A DNA stretch of 64,000 bases from Anthoceros angustus (GCA_010909165.1 VJWM01000063.1:806001-870000), one strand, 5' to 3'. Shown: positions 11,674-24,312, counted from the stretch's first letter. Translations and numbers: made by a program. The notes: generated by a model not told the origin, from the letters alone.

Positions 11674-14600
11674 TTATACATTGAAAACGTAATTTTCACG
11701 ACCACTTGGCTTGATTGGCATATACGGCATCATTCTTGGCAACCAATTGATGAGGACTTGGGCGAAATTGTCTTCCGCAAGGTGACAACCTAATAAAATA
11801 CAACCATTGATTTTCAATGTCTGCGATTAATAAAGAGCATAAGAAAACTTACCAATCCCGGCGGATTTTCGAGATAGCGATGCAAATATCTCGAGGCACA
11901 TTCTTACGCTCCTTCTCTTTTCCAGTCTTGAACCTCTTGCTGCTCCATCTGCCGCTTGATTTCTCTTGATGCTTAATGTGTCTCCTCTCCACATTTCTCC
12001 CTCGATCTCAAGGGCTTTCTCTCTTTGCTTAGAGACTCGTAATTCAAGCTTTCCTCTGTCTCTCTATAAGAGCCTCCAAATCCTTTTGCCGAAACTCCAA
12101 TTCTGTTTACATCATACTCCAATTCCGTACTCGCGATCTCGGCAAGCCACTTCCATTTCCATTTGCGTCACAGTCGATATCCAGGTGCTACCACCATTTA
12201 CATCACGGTTAACCGGATGATGATCACACTCACTATGCACAATGCCCTCCAACGGAGGGACCACGCATCCACTTCCCTCGTATCAATGTTGAAATGAGGG
12301 GCGGTGGTGCTTCCACTAGTCGCGATTCACTGCCAAGATAAACATAATCGAAACTCCAAAAAAAGTGAAAACAACAAGCAGACAAAGAATCAACCTTGTC
12401 AACATATGGAATTTCACTAGAACACCCGATTGTTGGTGCTTATCCATCTGGATGCCTTGGCCTTACTTTGCTTTCGGTATGTTTGCAACCAAAAACACCA
12501 CGATCTCCCACCGTAACAACAAAAAGATGATTAAACAGATCCAACATGGCGGGCGCAGCAAGGAACTTACCAACGAACTTGAGACTGGACCACATGGTGC
12601 GGAAAACTCGATTCGGTCTTGACATTGTTCAAAGGTGCCTTTCATGATGAACAACAGGGTGCCGAGAGACCTAACACACAAAACAAGTCGACAGTTTAAA
12701 ACAAGTCCCTACAAACTTGCAACAAATCTCAAACACTTACATTGTTAACTGTTGCACTCATGATCTTGGTGACTAGAAAATACAATTTCGAGTCACATTG
12801 AGGAGTTGGCGGAAGAACACCCTTAAATCATCCGCATCCGATTAAGTTCTTCGTTCAAAAGCTCGATAGGATCGCGTTCACCGAACAAGGACTCTTCTTT
12901 GCGGTACTTTTGACGGGCCGGTCATATCGCAAACCATATCGAGCGTCGAAGGAACATACAAAGGACTCAAATGTCACAAGCTTTCAAACATATTACCTTG
13001 AGAATCCGGCATCCGTTTTATGGCCATCACACTTCTCCCAAGGCCAAGGCACGAGCCATCGTCAAGCGTGTAATCATTGTTACGGCAGCTCTTATTGGTG
13101 TAATAGCCATAGCGAGCCCCGCTTGACCATGGTCTTCATGAACCTTGACAACATTCCTTTTTGAAACACGGAGTTTTGCATACCAAGCCTAGCCAAAAAC
13201 AAGCAGTTAGTAAATACAAACCACAAAACTTAAGCCCAAATAACAACAAACTTACATTTGATCTTGGGTTATCAATCGTTGAATTGAACAAAACCCCTGA
13301 ATTGTGATTTTTGTCGTTTTGACCACTTGGGAGAGTGTTCAATATGACTCTAAAAGTTTCGATAACATCCTCGTAAATCTTGACCTTTTGGGAAATGCTC
13401 ACTCTGGTAATTCTTCATGTCCACTTTGTAATTTTTGAAAGCCGTTCTTGATACACCGCAAATAAAAGCGAGCTTAATACTGATACATCAAACGTCAAAG
13501 ATACAATGAACAAAACAACCAAAAACATCTTGAACAAAAGGTCCACTTTGAATCTGGAGAGAAGTCCACGATGAGCGGTTATGTAACTCTTCACCACCTC
13601 GAACTCCATGCAAAAATATGCACACACCAAACAATAGAGCATAAGGCCTCCGGAAAACCATAAATGAACAATCAAGTGCACCCAAAACCAACAATATTAC
13701 CTTTTTGAGCCCAAATGAGCATTGATGATCTCTGTGTGAAAGAATCAGTCGCTCATCATCCAAATCAACTTCACCTCTTTTCGACATGACACAATCCCAA
13801 GGTCCTTGCGATTTTCATGGACGCAACTGCACAGGACCCATGGAAAATTCCATGAAACATGTTGATCAAGGAACATCGAGAACCAAGCGGCTTTGGTTCA
13901 AGATGCACTTCCTTGTTAAAATTCGTTAAAACCACGAAAGAAAGACATCAACTGCACGAGAAATCGAAATCGGTCATGTGAAAAAGTCGAACTATCAAAA
14001 TCAACAAGTCAAAACTACTTACGTTTGAGAAAATCTCCTGTTGTCCTTGATTCGAACTTGATGGAAAAAGGATATCGAATAAGATTTAGATCCTTGTGAG
14101 GATATCCTCAGCTATCCCATCCTGACCCACTCACTTTCATAAGGCCACAGGGCGACTTGACACGGTTATTACGCGTTTGGACCTATCCTCCCCACCACTC
14201 AAGCATCATTCACTCCCTGGGACTATTGGGTCAAATCCTGCTCTGAAAATTGCTTCATCATCAATTTCCTCCATACCCATGGCAAAGTCATCTTGGATCA
14301 TCACTTTAGCCTCTCAAACATATCAAGCACTTCTTGATCGGGGATGACTCGGTCGGGAACCACAGCAGGAAAAGCACTGTATTCTGTTCAACGGCACACA
14401 AATCTCTCTAGACGCTTTGGCGGCTCACAACCATGGGATCGTCAGTTATCAAGAAATCATTCTCCCCACAAACTGGACCCCTCTCTCAGACACTGGGACA
14501 TAGTTAGTAATCTCTGCAAGAGGACCTTCAACCAAAGCCACAGGTCGAGTGTCCACCCTTCTCCTCTTCTGAACAAACTCAGCTGCACGTCGAGCGTCCT

Positions 14601-14801
14601 TCTTGGATGAAAATCGCCTTGGCGGTTTGGGCAAGTCTTTTTTGGGAACTAAAGTTCCTTCCTGCACCAAGACACCATCAACTTTACCATCATCCCTGGA
14701 TGAGTTGCGATATCAGAACCATGGTTGACATCTTGTATGTAGCCATAACTTGAGAGATCCTTGTTTTTTCCGGCCAAGGTGGGTTTTCTTTTAGGAGCCA
14801 T
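11674..14801 (-). pseudogene. Unrecognised multi-exon gene, damaged
   Basis: The probable start ATG is at 14,801 (protein begins MAPKRKPTLAGKNK). Coding-like pieces follow on the minus strand: a Lys/Arg-rich N-terminal region to about 14,450 with two frame breaks; an exon starting with MSKRGEVDLDDERLI at 13,787-13,701 with donor gtaatatt; KVKIYEDVIETF...DNPRSN near 13,390-13,256 with donor gtaagt; a Glu-rich piece RQKYRKEESLFGERD near 12,900; and a coiled-coil exon ending at 11,853 with donor gtaag. The last exon, 11,789-11,674, is joined in phase through a 63-bp intron and ends YVFNV-stop. Several indels and stops interrupt the rest. I do not recognise the family. It is divergently transcribed from the gene at 20,154-21,842. 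It is a broken gene, or an intact one with sequencing errors. Confidence 0.5.
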
Positions 14802-17302
14802 CAGCGAAAAAGGTGAGTGGTCAAGGAACTTGACAACACCAACATCCTGAAGGAACTTGACAAACAAGACAAAACTAGGAAAACACTTACATGGTGTTCA
14901 GAACTTCCAGATAGGAACCTGCTGAAGGGTCTAACAAATGATTATAAAACAATCCAAGATGAGGATAGGGGTGGGGGGGATATGGCACAACACATTCATT
15001 GAATATACACATTGTTAAATATTGAAATCCCCTCCACTTTATGTTAGTGAGAACAGATAACTCCTTTTCAAACAATACCCACATACTTCCTGTAATAGAA
15101 GACTTTGTCGGCAAGTTAGATTTAAGAAAAAAAAAACAAAAATAAGGTTATCCACACAAAGCAGTATGAGACAACGCAAACTAGGAGATTCAATCGTGAC
15201 TTCAAATTCAGGCAAGAAATGGTTATCCTGATTCACAGACAGACCAGAATCAGAATGTTGGCAGGCCAACCCTTCACACGATGAACAATAAAGCCTACAC
15301 ACACAAAATAAAGGATTAGATTATTTATGAGCGGTACTCACACAGACGATTTCTTGCCAAGACAAAAAGACACATGGCGAGGTAATTATCAATGAGGAGA
15401 AATCATCGGGTTTAAATATACAGTTGACATACCATATGCAGGGTTACACCCAAATAAAATTCCTTATATGTCCAGGACAAGGCTTGTCTGCATCAAGGCA
15501 AGATCCTTAGAATAAGAACGAGACAGAAACGGATTGAAGTCTGACAATACACCGACAATATCCAAAACCAGAGAAATCAGCAAATGCAGGCGCACGCGGG
15601 CAGTAAACAACAAGTCACGGAATAACCATTATGTCACAGCACATACCAACAGAAAAACAGGAAGTAACCTTTAACTACTATGCGTGACATGGAAATACAG
15701 ACAATCTAATCTGAATAATGGACAATACAACGATGAGTCATTGCATACTGCGGGGCATCTCGGCGAAACCTCGAAACACGCATACGAAACACGTGAGATA
15801 CTACCTTGATATAGTCAGATGACAACAATTATAGTGAAAAAGCCATCAAACTACTGAGCTTGACATGCATCGATCGCGCTGATCAGTAAAAGCTGGAAAA
15901 AGCATCTGCAAAATAACTATACGCCAAAAAAACAACAACCAATCGACTATCAAAATGTTTGACACACAGTTGCATACCACGTAGAAGTCACGCTAGGACA
16001 AATCCTGCAGGACGTCCGGTACTTGAACCAAGCTTTTCTGCATCCAGAACCCGCGTGTCAGCAGGCTATTCACAAAGTGGCCAAAACATTAAAAGGTACT
16101 TTCATGACCAAAACAAAGACATCAATATCAACCACAAACCTTTAAAAAGAACCAACAACTCGGAAAACCAGGACCTGGTAGGACAGAAAACCAATAGAGT
16201 TGTCACAGAAAGACAAGATTAGTAAGACTTGAAGAGTACTGAATTACTGTACTGGAAAAGATACTGGACAATAAAGCACAACTCACACGAAGACTGATAT
16301 GAACAAGCAAACTACAATAACGATTACGTACCAAGCTGGGTGCCAAACTGAGAGTCCAACTTTGACGGGAAAACTTGACTGCATCAAAAAAAGCGAGCAG
16401 ATGGTAAGAAGACAATGAAACAAAGAAAACGCCAAGAGTACAATCACATCATGCGTGACCTTACAAACTAAGCAGTGAACCACACACAACCTCGAAGCTC
16501 TAAGTCAAGAGATTACGCTGGTCGATTAAAACGAACACACCAAAGGTCAAACTAGAACGCCGAACTAGAAAACTACGCAACGAGAATAACTAGCAACGAA
16601 CGAATATAAGAATCGATAACATCTATGCATGCAAAGAGTCATTCCCTAAGAAATGAAGATAAGACGCATTAAACACCTTCAAGACGATTACCATATCGAA
16701 AACAAGCCAAAGGCAAAACAGAGATCAAGAATCGAGAGCCGAATACACTACGGCCATAGCGACAATCAAAGACAAACAGACAACTTATTAAAAACTAAGT
16801 GCGAAAAGGTCAATTGAATGGAAGGCGATACCTTGAACAGGTTTGCCCAATAACGACGAATATATTTCAACAACCCCTGAACCTGCATGACAAACAACGA
16901 GTAAAATATCAAACATTCAAGATAACAACGAGTAAGTAACAATATTCAAACAGAAACAACCGTAAGAAAAGAGACTAACCTCAGTGGGAGGATTCAAAAC
17001 GACCGAAAACAGCTTGACAAAGTTCGGTAAGTTGCAAAATAAACATAAGAAGACAACCGCATTCAAATACCAAACGGAAAAGATCTACTAGCGGATCTGA
17101 AAAGACTGGTCTAAGTGTTCTACCTGTTGACAAGAACCAAACAAGATCACCCGTTCTGCATACACATGACACACATAACACATGTTATATATTGGCGATA
17201 ATCAACGAAGTTAAACGGATGCGCTTAACAGAAGAGGGCTACATCAAACAAAGGCAAGACAGTGGTCACAAGACACCAGACACGTAGAAACAGCTGTCTT
17301 TT

Positions 17303-17348
17303 GTTTACTTGTTGTTTGTCCCCAGAACGGGACAAACAACAAGCAAAC
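17303..17348. other. Near-perfect 20-bp-arm hairpin
   Basis: Arms 17,303-17,322 and 17,329-17,348 are complementary except for one position, with the 6-base loop cagaac. It lies inside the transcribed leader of the minus-strand unit, so it would form a stable RNA stem. Confidence 0.7.
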
Positions 17349-17639
17349 CAACGAGAGCTTCATGAACCAACATCAGACATTAAAGCATACAATAAATCGA
17401 AGACATTGACAGATGAAACACAAGAAGCGTCGATCGATGACTCACGACAGCGGCCCGCGTTATTAAGCTCGGGTCTTGGTTGTTTAAAAAGCAGCCACGG
17501 CGATGAAGCGTATGACGCCACGTCCACAAAACAAGAGCACGAAGGCGATTACAAACAAGAGCAGCGATAAGCCCGTTCTACACGAAAGCAGAAACTGAAA
17601 GAAAGCTACAGACACCATAGAAACAAGCACGTAAAACCT

Positions 17640-18065
17640 AAGCCCTTAAATCGCTTCCGATAAACCTCCTAGACCTTAGAACTGGAACTTCTTGCCCTGA
17701 AGACACCACAGAATAACATCCTAAGCCATGGAAAAACGGAAGGCAAGGCCTTCGGACAAACAACAAAGCCTACAAAGCCTTAAGCACCAAGGAACAAATC
17801 AGCTTAAACACAGCCCGCGGATAACAAACCACTGACGAACAACGAGGTCCACGAGACTAGGCTGAGAGTAATAAATGAGCAGGAACAACAAACAATCACG
17901 TCTAGCCCTAACAATAGCTTCCGATAAACTCGTAGGCCTTTGAACTGAAACTTCTTGCCTTTAAGAAACCAGGGAGTAAAACATCCTTAGCCATCGAAAA
18001 GAAGGCCTAGGACTTCGGGCACACAACAAGCTTCAAAGCCTTAAGCACAAAGGGACAAATCAGAT
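17640..18065. repeat. Diverged tandem repeat, about 275-bp period
   Basis: The block from 'cgcttccgataaac' (about 17,651) to 'gcctacaaagccttaagcac' (about 17,769) recurs from 'gcttccgataaac' (about 17,919) to 'aaagccttaagcac' (about 18,035). Intervening blocks such as 'aacttcttgcc' are shared. The copies differ at many positions, so the duplication is old. Confidence 0.7.
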
Positions 18066-18528
18066 CCAGAACTATCTGACCGTGACGACAACAAGCAGAC
18101 TGAAGTTGAAACAACAAAAAGAACAAAGCAAACGCTTAAACACAAAGCCTTGAACAACATGAACCAGCTTGGCCAAGCGGAAGAGTGTCGAGAACTACCA
18201 AAAGCAAGCGGCGTGACAAGCAGAAAGAGGCTCAACAAACAAAGTAAGACGCGGATGCTCGACACAAAGTACACAAACAAAACACATGCTAAACGGCGGT
18301 CTACACCTTAAGCAGAACCACGATGCCGAAAAGCACCTTGGCCGGACCATAACAAGCGAAACAAATTCCTTGGCCCTCGGACAAAACAATGAGGAAACAA
18401 ACTTGGCGCTCTAAGCAGGTCCTTGGCCTGGGACAATGGCCCAGAATACTAAGAACTAAGGATAGCGGAGCCCCAACACCTTGGGATCACAGCTTAGCCT
18501 CAAAAAGACTCCCGCCCTAGACGAAACA

Positions 18529-18553
18529 GTTTATATAGGCCACCAAACCCTAA
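18529..18553 (-). promoter_or_regulatory. Telo-box plus TATA promoter, minus strand
   Basis: Read on the minus strand: ttagggttt (18,553-18,545), then cctatataaac about 5 bp on. Order and spacing match the plus-strand promoters at 1.9 and 3.75 kb. It would drive the unit ending at 11,674. The plus-strand gene reads away from the other side, so 18.5-19.1 kb is a candidate bidirectional promoter. Confidence 0.6.
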
Positions 18554-18864
18554 CCCTTCTCACTCTGTCGGCGCCGCCACTCTCTCTACAGGCGATTTGA
18601 AAATAGCGAACCTAACCTACCGAGCCGGACCCCAAACCAACCGAGGTTCGCCATTCGTTTGCCGCCGCCGCCCTCCTCAACCAAACCTAGTCACATTGTT
18701 CCAAACCTACCCATGCAACACCTAACCTAATTTCCGAACCTCTTAACGGCAGGGCGTAAACCGAACCTGCTCGTCAATCAAATCCTGCCACACACGGACT
18801 TCTCGAAACATCTAAACCCTAACTCTAGACTATTTAGCAAGCACTCCCGCCTCATTCTTACCTC

Positions 18865-19018
18865 TATCACCCATCACGCCGCCAGGCTGCTGGTTTTCTC
18901 CTAGGCCTACCGCCCACCACGCCGCCAGGCTGGTGGTTCCTTTCTACGCCCTACCACCCACCATCGCTGGTTCTTCTACGCCCTACGCCCACCACGCCCG
19001 CCTGCTGCTTATCTTCTC
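18865..19018. repeat. Pyrimidine-rich minisatellite, about 45-bp unit
   Basis: Four imperfect repeats of a unit like cccaccacgccgccaggctg / ctggttttctcctaggccta sit between the divergent promoters. Confidence 0.7.
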
Positions 19019-19039
19019 CTAGTCACTTTCCACCTCGCT

Positions 19040-20153
19040 TGGGGCTCTGTTTCTTCACCTACCTGCGCCCTCACCATTGCAGTGCTTTTCTGTAGTGAGG
19101 TGTGTTTCCTCTCTTCTGCTATCTTTGGGTTGGGCCCAGGCGTCCGCCCTCGAGCAAGCATCCTCCATCTTCCTCGGCCCCTTCACCTGCGGACGACTTT
19201 TTGAAGTTCATACATCAGCGTGGCTACCCACCTCGGTTTTGAAGAGCGTTTGCGGAGGCGTTGCGACACGCAAGAAAGGTCAGAGAACTTCGCTGCTTGT
19301 AAGTTTGCGGTAGCTCCGCCTTTCATTGATGACCGTTTTCTCCTTTATTTGTCCCGTCGCTCATCTTGTGTTCTATTCTTTGTCGCAGGGATTCCTCACA
19401 AGCAAACATCAAGTTTTCAGGTTAGTAACAAACCTTGTGCTTTTCAACTTGACTGCGTTTATCATATCTGTCAATGTCTTTTCTTTCCTTCATTTGATGT
19501 AGTCAGATTCTGCTGCGATCTTTGTTTCGTAGCCACTCTGAAGAACACATAATAACATAACTCGCTTTCACTTCAATGTCGTTATGAGGACTACTACACG
19601 TGAACAACATGTCATCCGAGTCACTCGAAGTCTTGGCCAAGTAAGTTGTTTCACTTTTGCCTTGTTACCCCAGTAGCTATAGTCAGTGAACCTTGCATGT
19701 AACTGTAAGTCCGACAGCATGCTTTATTGCATGCAATTCCTGCAGGCTTGTGCTTTGTTTGCTTTTCTGTGAGAACAGTCTCCTGTTTTTGTATCAGTTC
19801 TTTAGGTTCAACAGTCTTTAGTTGTTTTGAGTGTATATCCCTGACACTGTCCTCACTTTAGGACGGACTTTACAAGAACTCTCTTCAAAGACCGTGGTTC
19901 CAAGAAGTTCTTTATTGGGCGTAAGTTATGTTTCTTTTGCTTGCGATGCAGTACTCAACGCGGCTGACACCTACATGTCTGTGAGGCAATTGCATGTTTG
20001 CGATTCTTTGTAGAGCAAGTGTTACACGCGACTTCCGCCGCAACCGCGTGGAGTCGCATGCACGTAGCAGCTGCAGTGTAGAGCTTTTCTACTTATCACA
20101 AGTCCCTTCAGTTTTAAACGTTCTTTAACGTCCAGAATGTTTCCACTTTCAGA
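19040..20153 (+). other. Putative 5' untranslated exons and introns of the downstream gene
   Basis: Splice-like junctions are visible (for example caggttagt near 19,420, and a pyrimidine tract followed by cag at 20,150). No long coding frame runs through. It is most simply read as the spliced leader of the gene starting at 20,154. Confidence 0.3.
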
Positions 20154-21842
20154 ATGGATTCGGAGAAAGAAACAACATGGTTGACATTGAAGAAGGTAAC
20201 GAAATTTTCGTTTGACGCTCAAATCGTCGCTCTTTTCCGCTATCTCACATGGTCATTTTTGTGAGAAAGCCACGGAAAGTCACGAGAACCCGACGTTGGT
20301 GGCGGTCAAACAATCATGCTCCCGCCCATGGGGATCCAGGATATGGCACGAAATCGGAGTTTGAAATTCCACTCCTTGAAATAAGAAAGACCGTGGAAAA
20401 AGGTACAATGTTGCAAAGATACTATAGTTGAGAACCAAAATGCTCGAGTTTTTGTACGATGAACTAATTTATGCATGTTTTCCAGTTCTCACGGAGCACA
20501 CCATGTTTTCATCGATGGACAAAAAGACTTACGACTCCTTACGGATACGCTCAATTGGACAAGATAAAAAGTCGCACTTTCTACCTTATAAAATTACATT
20601 CGGCATGGATATGAAGACGACTTATAAAAGTTAACATGTATACGGGATATAAAAGAACTTACGAACAACGCGATTAGAGTTGGAGACAATGACTCTAGTC
20701 GGAAGATTTAACGGCATCAAATCTCCATTCAATCAATACTAGAGGTAAATAAATAAATGCATTTACATCATGTAGTATTTCCAATTTGTTAACTATGCGT
20801 TTTACAGTCTTTGAGAACAAGCGGGCTGCTAAAGAAATCAAAGACAAAATACACATTATCGACAAAATCAACAAACGGACATCTCACATCAGGTTGGTCA
20901 AAATTATGACTCAAGTCTTATATCCTGTATTTAACAAAATGCAATATCCTCTGTTTAACAAAATTCTCCATTTTTACAGGAAAAAAAGAGGAAAATAGAG
21001 GACTCTGAAGACAATGCTCCAACTTATGGCCCTTCTAAAGAATTCACTGAATTTGGAAAATGGATGATTAACTACCAGTATCCACAGATTTTTCAAGAGT
21101 TCAAAAACAAATATGCTCCCATATGGGAGCATAGCCTCAAAGACCCAGTGCAGCCAATCCTCAATGCAGATGGGACTACACCAACCTTTGAACAGTATAT
21201 AGAGATTCAGAAAAGTAAGTACCTTTGCATTTTTGTTTTTTATAATGTTTATTTATGCCTAAATTTCCCATGTTGTGACTTGTAGAGATATAAAGCCATT
21301 CAAAATAAAGAGCTCAAAACTACAGACGTTGCGCTTATGGAGGATCCGAGACAACAAAAACATTCAAAAGGTAATTTCTTAAATTTACAAGTTATATTCT
21401 TAAGTTATATTCTTCAATTGCATATTTCTAACATCTGCGCATTATCCAGAACATAAAGTCACACTTTCGTAGTGTGGGGAATCTTCACAGCACCTGCATG
21501 ACGTTAGTCAGGAAGGTATTTACCGGCGGGGCGCCCTTCGACTTGAAATGGAGGTAACTTACTGACCTGTTCTACCTTCGTTTGTAGTTATCGAAGAAAC
21601 AAAAGGAGTTGTTTATTGTTTGAGGTTAGTATATTAAATTGCTTGTTTGGGATTTTTAAAACTCTATTACTAACAAATAAAATTGCTTGTAGAAATATTC
21701 ACGTCTGGACGAAATCTTTGAGATGATAAACTTTTTATCTAGACCGTACAACGAGCAAATGAAAAAGCATTACTCCGAAGACTATGCACCACCGGGATCA
21801 CCTGTTTACACCCCGTCAACCCCAATAGAATATGTCCTTTGA
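20154..21842 (+). CDS. Unrecognised nuclear-type protein, nine short-intron exons
   Basis: My model joins exons 20154-20195, 20270-20402, 20486-20629, 20808-20896, 20980-21214, 21288-21370, 21450-21515, 21588-21617 and 21693-21842. Every intron is GT-AG, the phases agree, and the product is 323 residues from MDSEKETTWL to a stop after STPIEYVL. Seven of the eight introns are only 72-83 bp. The N-terminus has a basic cluster (KKPRKVTRTRRWWR) that could be a nuclear localisation signal; a second basic, helical region (EKKRKIEDSED) follows mid-protein; an aromatic block (FGKWMINYQYPQIF) and a C-terminal Pro/Thr tail complete it. I recognise no family. The exon 7 to 9 junctions are the least certain, because the donor at 21,618 is non-consensus. 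A frame consistent across eight introns argues that the gene is intact. Its promoter probably lies near 18.55-19.1 kb, with untranslated exons around 19.1-19.7 kb. Confidence 0.6.
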
Positions 21843-21989
21843 ATCAGACACCGTAACGTCCAAAAAAACAGTTAAAAGGTCAAAATTGCTGGGACTTTTT
21901 ACCAAGCGGAAGCTAAAATCAAAACTTGTGTTACCTTATCAATTACATGGAAGAGAGAGAAAAAAGAGTTATAAAATTTGAGGCAGCAA

Positions 21990-22245
21990 CCCTTAAATGA
22001 GCAGGACCTCGGCTAGCCCTGCAGGTCGCGAATGGACAGCGTCTCGGCCCGGCCTCGGCCGCTCCCTGCCGCCCGAGCGGACTCGCGTCGGGCGCCGCGG
22101 CTAAAGCGGTCTCGGCCCTACTTGACCTCGACCGTTCTCGACCATGGCGCCCCTCCAGCGTCAGGTTCCTAATACAAAAACATTAGGCGGAAAGGTTCCA
22201 GGAGTATATTATGGGGGTACTGAGGCAATCATACTTACGCCATGA
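21990..22245. other. GC-rich spacer, nothing recognised
   Basis: A sharp composition change separates the AT-rich gene ending at 21,842 from this CGGCC-rich stretch (ctcggcc repeated). No gene or clear repeat. Confidence 0.3.
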
Positions 22246-22248
22246 AGC

Positions 22249-22900
22249 TTGCATATATCACTGGAAGGCAAGGTTCCAATGGATGGAGGCCCATGTCTAT
22301 TGCGGGCTAACTCTCAGGAGATGCGATCGGCGGCCACAACACAATGTCGACAAGAGGAAAAGATGAACTTTATCGAGCGGTCGGATACCTCGGGGATGAA
22401 CTTGGTTACCAAGCGGGATGGTGTGACAATGAGCATGAACTGGAAGTTCAATTTATACAAGGTGCTTGGGGGTGATAGAGGATAGCGAAGGTCGGGAAGA
22501 TGAGCAATACAAGCAAAACAAAGTGGACAACCGGACACATATACTATGCATAGCAAAGCGGAGGGAAAGGTGTGGAAAACGTGATGATCTTCACCAAGTG
22601 GGAGGCGATGGAACTTCCGAACAAAAGGCCAAACATGTTGCAGGTACTAGCAAGAAGAGCAAGGGCAAACGCAGTTGGAGAAGAGGTGAAGACTGTGGAA
22701 AGCGTTTTTGTTAAGCCCAAAGAGATGTGGAAACCATGGCTAGCTTCCAAGGAATTCCACCGAGAGACGTCGAAAATGCTGATTAGTGTGAGAAAAGGTT
22801 TTGACAGTGGTTACTAGACGAATGGTATGTCCAAGGAGGTGATATCTGGAAGAAACTTCATGTCATCCAAGTGGCGATGGCGAAACACTTAGGATGTGAC
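22249..22900 (+). pseudogene. Possible N-terminal debris of the methyltransferase-like gene
   Basis: Short plus-strand frames (for example the one reading GKDELYRAVGYLGDELGYQ near 22,350, and the frame at 22,572-22,817) look coding but are interrupted and carry no recognised domain. They lie immediately upstream of the methyltransferase-like pieces in the same orientation. Confidence 0.3.
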
Positions 22901-23054
22901 TCCTTCGAGATGGTTAGGTGAATACCCTATGCACTCTTCGGATGATGTTATTGCACGGTTTCAAACAGCTCGATGGAAAGGTACGTCATTTGTTTTAAGA
23001 CTCATAGAGGGATGGGCACCGCATGCCGGCCTCCCCCACCATTTCGCTTATGGA

Positions 23055-23086
23055 GGGGAAGGCGCGCCGCATGCCGCGCCTTCCCC
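23055..23086. other. Perfect 12-bp-arm palindrome around GCATGC
   Basis: Arms 23,055-23,066 (ggggaaggcgcg) and 23,075-23,086 (cgcgccttcccc) are perfectly complementary around the 8-base loop ccgcatgc. Confidence 0.85.
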
Positions 23087-23139
23087 ACCTCATTGTCACA
23101 TCGTTTTGAGCATCGACCGACGGGTGACGTGCAAGTGAA

Positions 23140-23985
23140 AGATGTGCGTGATTTGAAAAACTACGAGGAGGATTTCCGTTACACGAAGTGCACACATGGA
23201 AGGGTCCGGAGAACGAACAAAGGACCCTAGCGACATGGACATGGAAGAAGGCCCGCAATGCTCAACGCTCCAACCACGGAGTGTATCGTGAAATACCAAG
23301 TGGTTGTAGAGATGTGTTGGACATCCGAGGTTTTTACAAGAGGAATTACACTTTATTGGTTATGGATGTGCCTGGGATTCAACAGGAAAGCATGATGTAA
23401 AGATGGACCAAACACATGGGCATGTTTCACTCTTTCCATGACATGACGAGTTGTGAGGAAATCCGCATGATAGTTATGCATGGGGTGGAGGAGCCGCAAT
23501 CGTGAGGGAGGCTATGCTGGTGCAATCGTGGAGGGATGGTCTCCTTCGTGTGGGACAAAACTAACATGCATAATGATCAAGGTGGATATGATACCGCCGA
23601 GTACATCACGGTAGGGTGGGGGTAACCGCAAGAAGAACAAGGTTTCAATGTTACCTAACACCTTGGCTCGCTCAACAATGGTCGCGCATTATTGGGCACA
23701 ACACCGATCAAGAAGCTTCTTTATATGTCATTGGACAAGCTCGTGGTATGTGCTTATCGAGGCCATTAGGGTTGATGCGTAAGATGATCAACAACTTCTC
23801 CAAAGAAGGAGATTGGATATTAGATGCGTGCAGTGAAGCGGACGACGACCTAGCAACAGCGCCGCCGCAATTGCATCGCCGTGACTTGGACAAACGAGCG
23901 GAATTCATTCCCCAAAGGATACATGGATATGAGGTACTTCACCGAGGAGGAATTGAATCATGAGCCACACCGACGAGGACCCGCC
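23140..23985 (+). pseudogene. Amino-methyltransferase (N6_N4_Mtase-like), broken
   Basis: Plus-strand pieces in shifting frames show the layout of an S-adenosylmethionine-dependent DNA amino-methyltransferase. A DPPW-like motif is visible as LLVMDVP (about 23,360-23,380, the tryptophan lost). It is followed by a stretch reading WDKTNMHNDQGGYDTAEY (about 23,540-23,610). Next come RPLGLMRKMINNFSKEGDW and then ILDAC (about 23,755-23,830), where the FxGxG-type cofactor loop should be but reads SEADDD. DKRAEFIP follows. Catalytic motif before cofactor motif is the beta-class order. At least three frameshifts and the altered cofactor loop mean it is inactive. Such enzymes make N4-methylcytosine or N6-methyladenine; members are known in Marchantia and bdelloid rotifers. 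Whether this copy is host-derived, mobile or transferred cannot be told here. Confidence 0.5.
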
Positions 23986-24312
23986 CCAATGGGGCAAAGG
24001 AATTAAGCTTGTCCGAGAAGGGTCACTGCAAGCTGGTCGTAATTTTGGGGAACAGATGAAAGAGAAAATGGGGCAAATCCTTGATGACGGGCAGTAGAAC
24101 TCGAAGGCGCAGGGTGGCATCCACTACAACACCCAAAGGCCCTCCTGTCTTTTGGATGTGGAGAATGCCATGGAGAACGACAACTTCGAGGACCCCACCA
24201 CTTCTCAAACGCCGATGTTGTGTTGATAGCGATCGGCAATGCCCACCCGAGACTCAAGTTGGCGAAGATTTTGGTAGTTAGGTTATTGGACATTTACTCG
24301 CTGTAGCCAAGT

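Larger units (their letters stand above)
14802..18528 (-). other. Long leader or intron region of the minus-strand unit
   Basis: No coding-like frame is convincing here. On the minus strand the sequence is T/G-rich and runs from the TATA promoter at 18,529-18,538 to the ATG at 14,801. Its composition matches the region after the plus-strand promoter at 3.75 kb. It includes a near-perfect hairpin at 17,303-17,348 and a diverged tandem repeat at 17,640-18,065. Confidence 0.4.

Noticed and set aside
20154-21842. Viral origin of the AT-rich short-intron gene
   Set aside because: No capsid, polymerase or helicase motif is present, and spliceosomal introns in every part argue for a eukaryotic gene; composition alone is not evidence.
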